From Paralimibaculum aggregatum (GTDB taxonomy: Bacteria; Pseudomonadota; Alphaproteobacteria; Rhodobacterales; Rhodobacteraceae), in contig NZ_BSYI01000037.1 of NCBI RefSeq assembly GCF_030270585.1, forward strand, positions 1 to 54,635: a stretch of 54,635 nucleotides of DNA, written 5' to 3'. The notes under the pieces are model-generated. The model saw nothing but the letters and a program-made list of their open reading frames with translations, ran no database searches and had not been told where the DNA came from. Positions 53,137 to 54,635 of the stretch are shown here, piece after piece. The translations under genes were made by a program, and so were the position numbers. Positions within the stretch are counted from its first letter, which is position 1; every line of letters starts with the position of its first letter.

Positions 53137-53762
53137 CACGACCCCTTCAGCATCGGGCGAACGAGGTTCCGGCCCGACAGCCGGCTCTCCAGCGCGACAC
53201 CGCCGACATGCATGGCCGCGAGGAGGAGGAGCAGGTTCGCCGCCACCTCGTGCACCTCCTCGAGCGCCTCCCCGGCCGCGCTCTCCGCGCCGCCGTGTTC
53301 CTCGGCCGCTTCGTCATGCCCGGCGACGACCGCTGCGCGCCCGTACCCGGCCTCATCGCCGGGCCGCGGCGCAAGCGGCGAGCCCGCCATGGCGATGCCG
53401 GTGGCCGTCACGACCGCCAGCATGGCCCAGAGCGCATAGACCATGAGCGCGCCGAGCGGGTTGTGCGAGCGATGCACCCGGTGCCGGCCGGAGAGCATGT
53501 CGGAGAGATGCGCGCGGGCTGCCGAGAGGCTCGGCGGAAAGGCCGAGAAGCGCGCCGGCCCCGTGCCGGCCAGCCCCCAGACGAGCCTGAGCGCCAGCAT
53601 CGCCAGGGCCGCGTAGCCGATCCAGACATGGATCGCTCCGCCCTCCTCGATGACAAGGCCGTTCAGCAGCACCGCCGCGGCGATGCCCCAATGCGTCAGC
53701 CGCACCAGCGGATCCCAGCGCGGGCCGGCCGGCATGGCGGTCTCTTCGCTTGTCCCGGTCAT
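53136..53762 (-). CDS. Cytochrome b561-type membrane protein
   Basis: 208 residues, four to five membrane helices. WDPLVRLTHWGIAAAVLLNG, GGAIHVWIGYAALAMLALRL, SHNPLGALMVYALWAMLAVV and EEVHEVAANLLLLLAAMHVG supply the His ligands of a diheme cytochrome b/b6 domain (His in RLTHW, IHVW, EVHE, AMHV). The loop between the last two helices is unusually acidic and His-containing (AGHDEAAEEHGG). It transfers electrons in the inner membrane, presumably to or from the PepSY partner or a small c-type cytochrome. Start ATG 53762 overlaps the PepSY stop. Confidence 0.9.
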   Translation of the reverse strand: MTGTSEETAMPAGPRWDPLVRLTHWGIAAAVLLNGLVIEEGGAIHVWIGYAALAMLALRLVWGLAGTGPARFSAFPPSLSAARAHLSDMLSGRHRVHRSHNPLGALMVYALWAMLAVVTATGIAMAGSPLAPRPGDEAGYGRAAVVAGHDEAAEEHGGAESAAGEALEEVHEVAANLLLLLAAMHVGGVALESRLSGRNLVRPMLKGS

Positions 53763-54223
53763 CAGTCGTCCTCCGCCTCGATCTCGGCGATCCGCCCGTC
53801 GCGCGGGTCGATCTTGAGCTCCCAGCGCCGTCCCGCGCGGTCGGCACGGACCTCGATGCGGCCCCGCTCGCGCTCGTATTCCACGATCCGGTAGCCGTCG
53901 GCCTCGAGCTGCGCGCGGAGCGCGCCATCGTCGACGCCGGGCAGCGGCCAGGGTCCGCGACGACCGCGGGACTCGAGGCGGGTCACCGCGCCGCTTTCGG
54001 CATCGAGATAGGCCTCGACACGCAGCCCGTCCTTGACCGCGATCAACGCGATGCGGCCGTTCTCGCGCGCGAACTTGGTCAGCGCGTAGCCGCTCTCTCC
54101 GAGCGCCGCCGATATCTCGCCCGGCCCGGTTCCCAGCCGTGCGCCTTGGGCGGGTTCGACGGCGAATGCCGCAGGCGATGTCAGCGCCGCGAGAACGGCG
54201 GCGACGAAGATGCTCCGGGTCAT
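53762..54223 (-). CDS. PepSY-domain periplasmic protein
   Basis: 153 residues with signal peptide (MTRSIFVAAVLAALTSPAAF, cleaved after AFA). Two PepSY-like repeats: GPGEISAALGESGYALTKFA, NGRIALIAVKDGLRVEAYLD, then GALRAQLEADGYRIVEYERE, GRIEVRADRAGRRWELKIDP. PepSY domains bind peptides or modulate membrane partners; genes of this layout commonly precede cytochrome b561. Start: ATG 54223 with ACAGGAGGCCAGC upstream. First gene of the operon. Confidence 0.88.
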   Translation of the reverse strand: MTRSIFVAAVLAALTSPAAFAVEPAQGARLGTGPGEISAALGESGYALTKFARENGRIALIAVKDGLRVEAYLDAESGAVTRLESRGRRGPWPLPGVDDGALRAQLEADGYRIVEYERERGRIEVRADRAGRRWELKIDPRDGRIAEIEAEDD

Positions 54224-54312
54224 GCTGGCCTCCTGTATCCCGATCTGCCGGCATCGATGCGGCCGGCCTCCAGGGGGATGGGAAGCGATGCGCCGCGGAG
54301 CCATCCATCGGA

Positions 54313-54345
54313 CGCTTACCCCGCGGCCCATAAGCGCCCGCTTAC
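54313..54345. promoter_or_regulatory. Candidate response-regulator site upstream of PepSY operon
   Basis: TAAGCG-CC-CGCTTA (54331-54344) is a perfect palindrome, and CGCTTAC occurs again at 54313-54319, 26 bp from the copy at 54339-54345. It lies about 90 bp before the PepSY start. OmpR-type regulators often control such operons; no cognate regulator is visible in the window. Confidence 0.45.
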
Positions 54346-54365
54346 GGGCTGCCAGGGCTCGTGCG

Positions 54366-54458
54366 TCACGGCATGAGATCGTCGATCCTGCCGTGCATGT
54401 GGACGGCGCCGATGCGCTCGAGGATGTCGCTGGGGCAGGCTGTGGATCGGGATGGCAT
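54366..54458 (-). CDS. Possible 30-residue small ORF
   Basis: ATG 54458 has a good Shine-Dalgarno sequence (GGGAGACAGC) and encodes MPSRSTACPSDILERIGAVH plus ten residues ending DDLMP. It is divergent-free and points toward the PepSY operon. No homology is recognised; it may be a leader peptide, a truncated gene cut by the adjacent IS21-like element, or chance. Confidence 0.25.
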   Translation of the reverse strand: MPSRSTACPSDILERIGAVHMHGRIDDLMP

Positions 54459-54549
54459 GCTGTCTCCCTGAGCGGGGGGCGGCTTCCAGAACTTGTCCAC
54501 TGGAGGGCTCGAACGGGCCTGCCGGTTCCGTGGTCCGGATGGGCGGGGG

Positions 54550-54635
54550 ATGAAGCTCGTGGATGCGATCGCGGCACTGCGCCGGGAGCATTTAGTCCGC
54601 GGCAGGGCGACCGGGGAGATCTGCCGTGAGCGGCA
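54550..54635 (+). CDS. IS21-like transposase IstA, N-terminus (cut by window end)
   Basis: MKLVDAIAALRREHLVRGRA and TGEICRER resemble the start of one IstA subgroup (DAIxxLRREHLxxGxSIKEICR), a helix-turn-helix. It differs from the two IstA remnants elsewhere in the window. The gene runs off the end of the window. Confidence 0.4.
   Translation, partial: MKLVDAIAALRREHLVRGRATGEICRER

Noticed and set aside
1-54635. tRNA, rRNA, riboswitch and CRISPR signals
   Set aside because: No cloverleaf with a T-loop consensus, no conserved rRNA segments and no regularly spaced repeat array were seen; the only regular array is the 9-bp coding repeat at 18647-18715.

Overview
The window is GC-rich DNA from an alphaproteobacterium, most likely the Rhodobacteraceae (roseobacter/Rhodobacter relatives). 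The pointers are family-level: a SmoE-like polyol-binding protein beside a SorC-type regulator remnant, a short tyrosine recombinase overlapping a WGR-domain gene, a PLPA-type C-terminal anchor remnant, RTX/DUF4214 surface proteins, a methanethiol-oxidase-type selenium-binding protein and a PepSY/cytochrome b operon. I see no rRNA, tRNA, CRISPR array or core housekeeping operon. The window looks like an accessory region of a chromosome or large plasmid, dense in insertion-sequence debris and broken genes.

Layout. 0-8 kb: SnoaL-like protein; HxlR regulator divergent from OsmC and a methyltransferase; lipocalin-like protein; GntP permease; an unknown coiled-coil protein; a LysR regulator; a second HxlR-type gene that has lost its DNA-binding part. 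8.3-11 kb: mobile debris comprising a frameshifted integrase, a truncated WGR gene, a complete IS3-family element with 36-bp inverted repeats, and the C-terminal end of a probable S8 peptidase. 11-16.5 kb: TPR protein divergent from a TetR regulator; a winged-helix/hydrolase fusion divergent from a cupin enzyme; IS21-, IS66- and IS110-like scraps. 16.5-22 kb: porin, SorC remnant, polyol-type binding protein with a 9-bp repeat in its signal sequence, NCS1 permease. 22.4-24.1 kb: IS630 element fused to IS5 and IS66 remnants. 24.2-32.3 kb: an unknown 179-residue protein, MarR divergent from a ferric-reductase-like flavoprotein, a broken DUF1566 gene, an amino-acid-type binding lipoprotein, a broken LysR gene and a badly broken dimethylglycine-dehydrogenase-like gene.

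32.5-38.4 kb: membrane protein and selenium-binding protein (methanethiol oxidase type), divergent from a SARP-like TPR regulator, then a flavin monooxygenase-like enzyme. 38.5-49 kb: a surface/sensing block containing a 1103-residue RTX/cadherin-like/DUF4214 protein, an IS5 remnant, a LysM-like unknown protein, a secreted lectin-like protein in one operon with a histidine kinase and a NarL-type response regulator, and a DUF4214 protein with four internal repeats. 49-52.4 kb: a mercury-resistance locus (merR divergent from a small Cys-containing ORF, merF, merA, merB) with a textbook 19-bp-spacer MerR promoter but no merT or merP. 52.6-54.2 kb: PepSY, cytochrome b and membrane-anchored LuxR genes, each overlapping the next. 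The window ends in the start of another IS21-like transposase.

How it fits together: the intact parts are small self-contained cassettes, several with a divergent regulator (HxlR/OsmC, TetR/TPR, MarR/flavoprotein, SARP/SBP56, MerR/mer). Between them lie at least eight distinct IS remnants and about eight decayed genes. The most interesting points are the unusual mer operon, the lectin-kinase-regulator operon between two DUF4214 proteins, the SARP-like regulator facing the SBP56 gene, and the S8-peptidase remnant that may mark a lost defence system.
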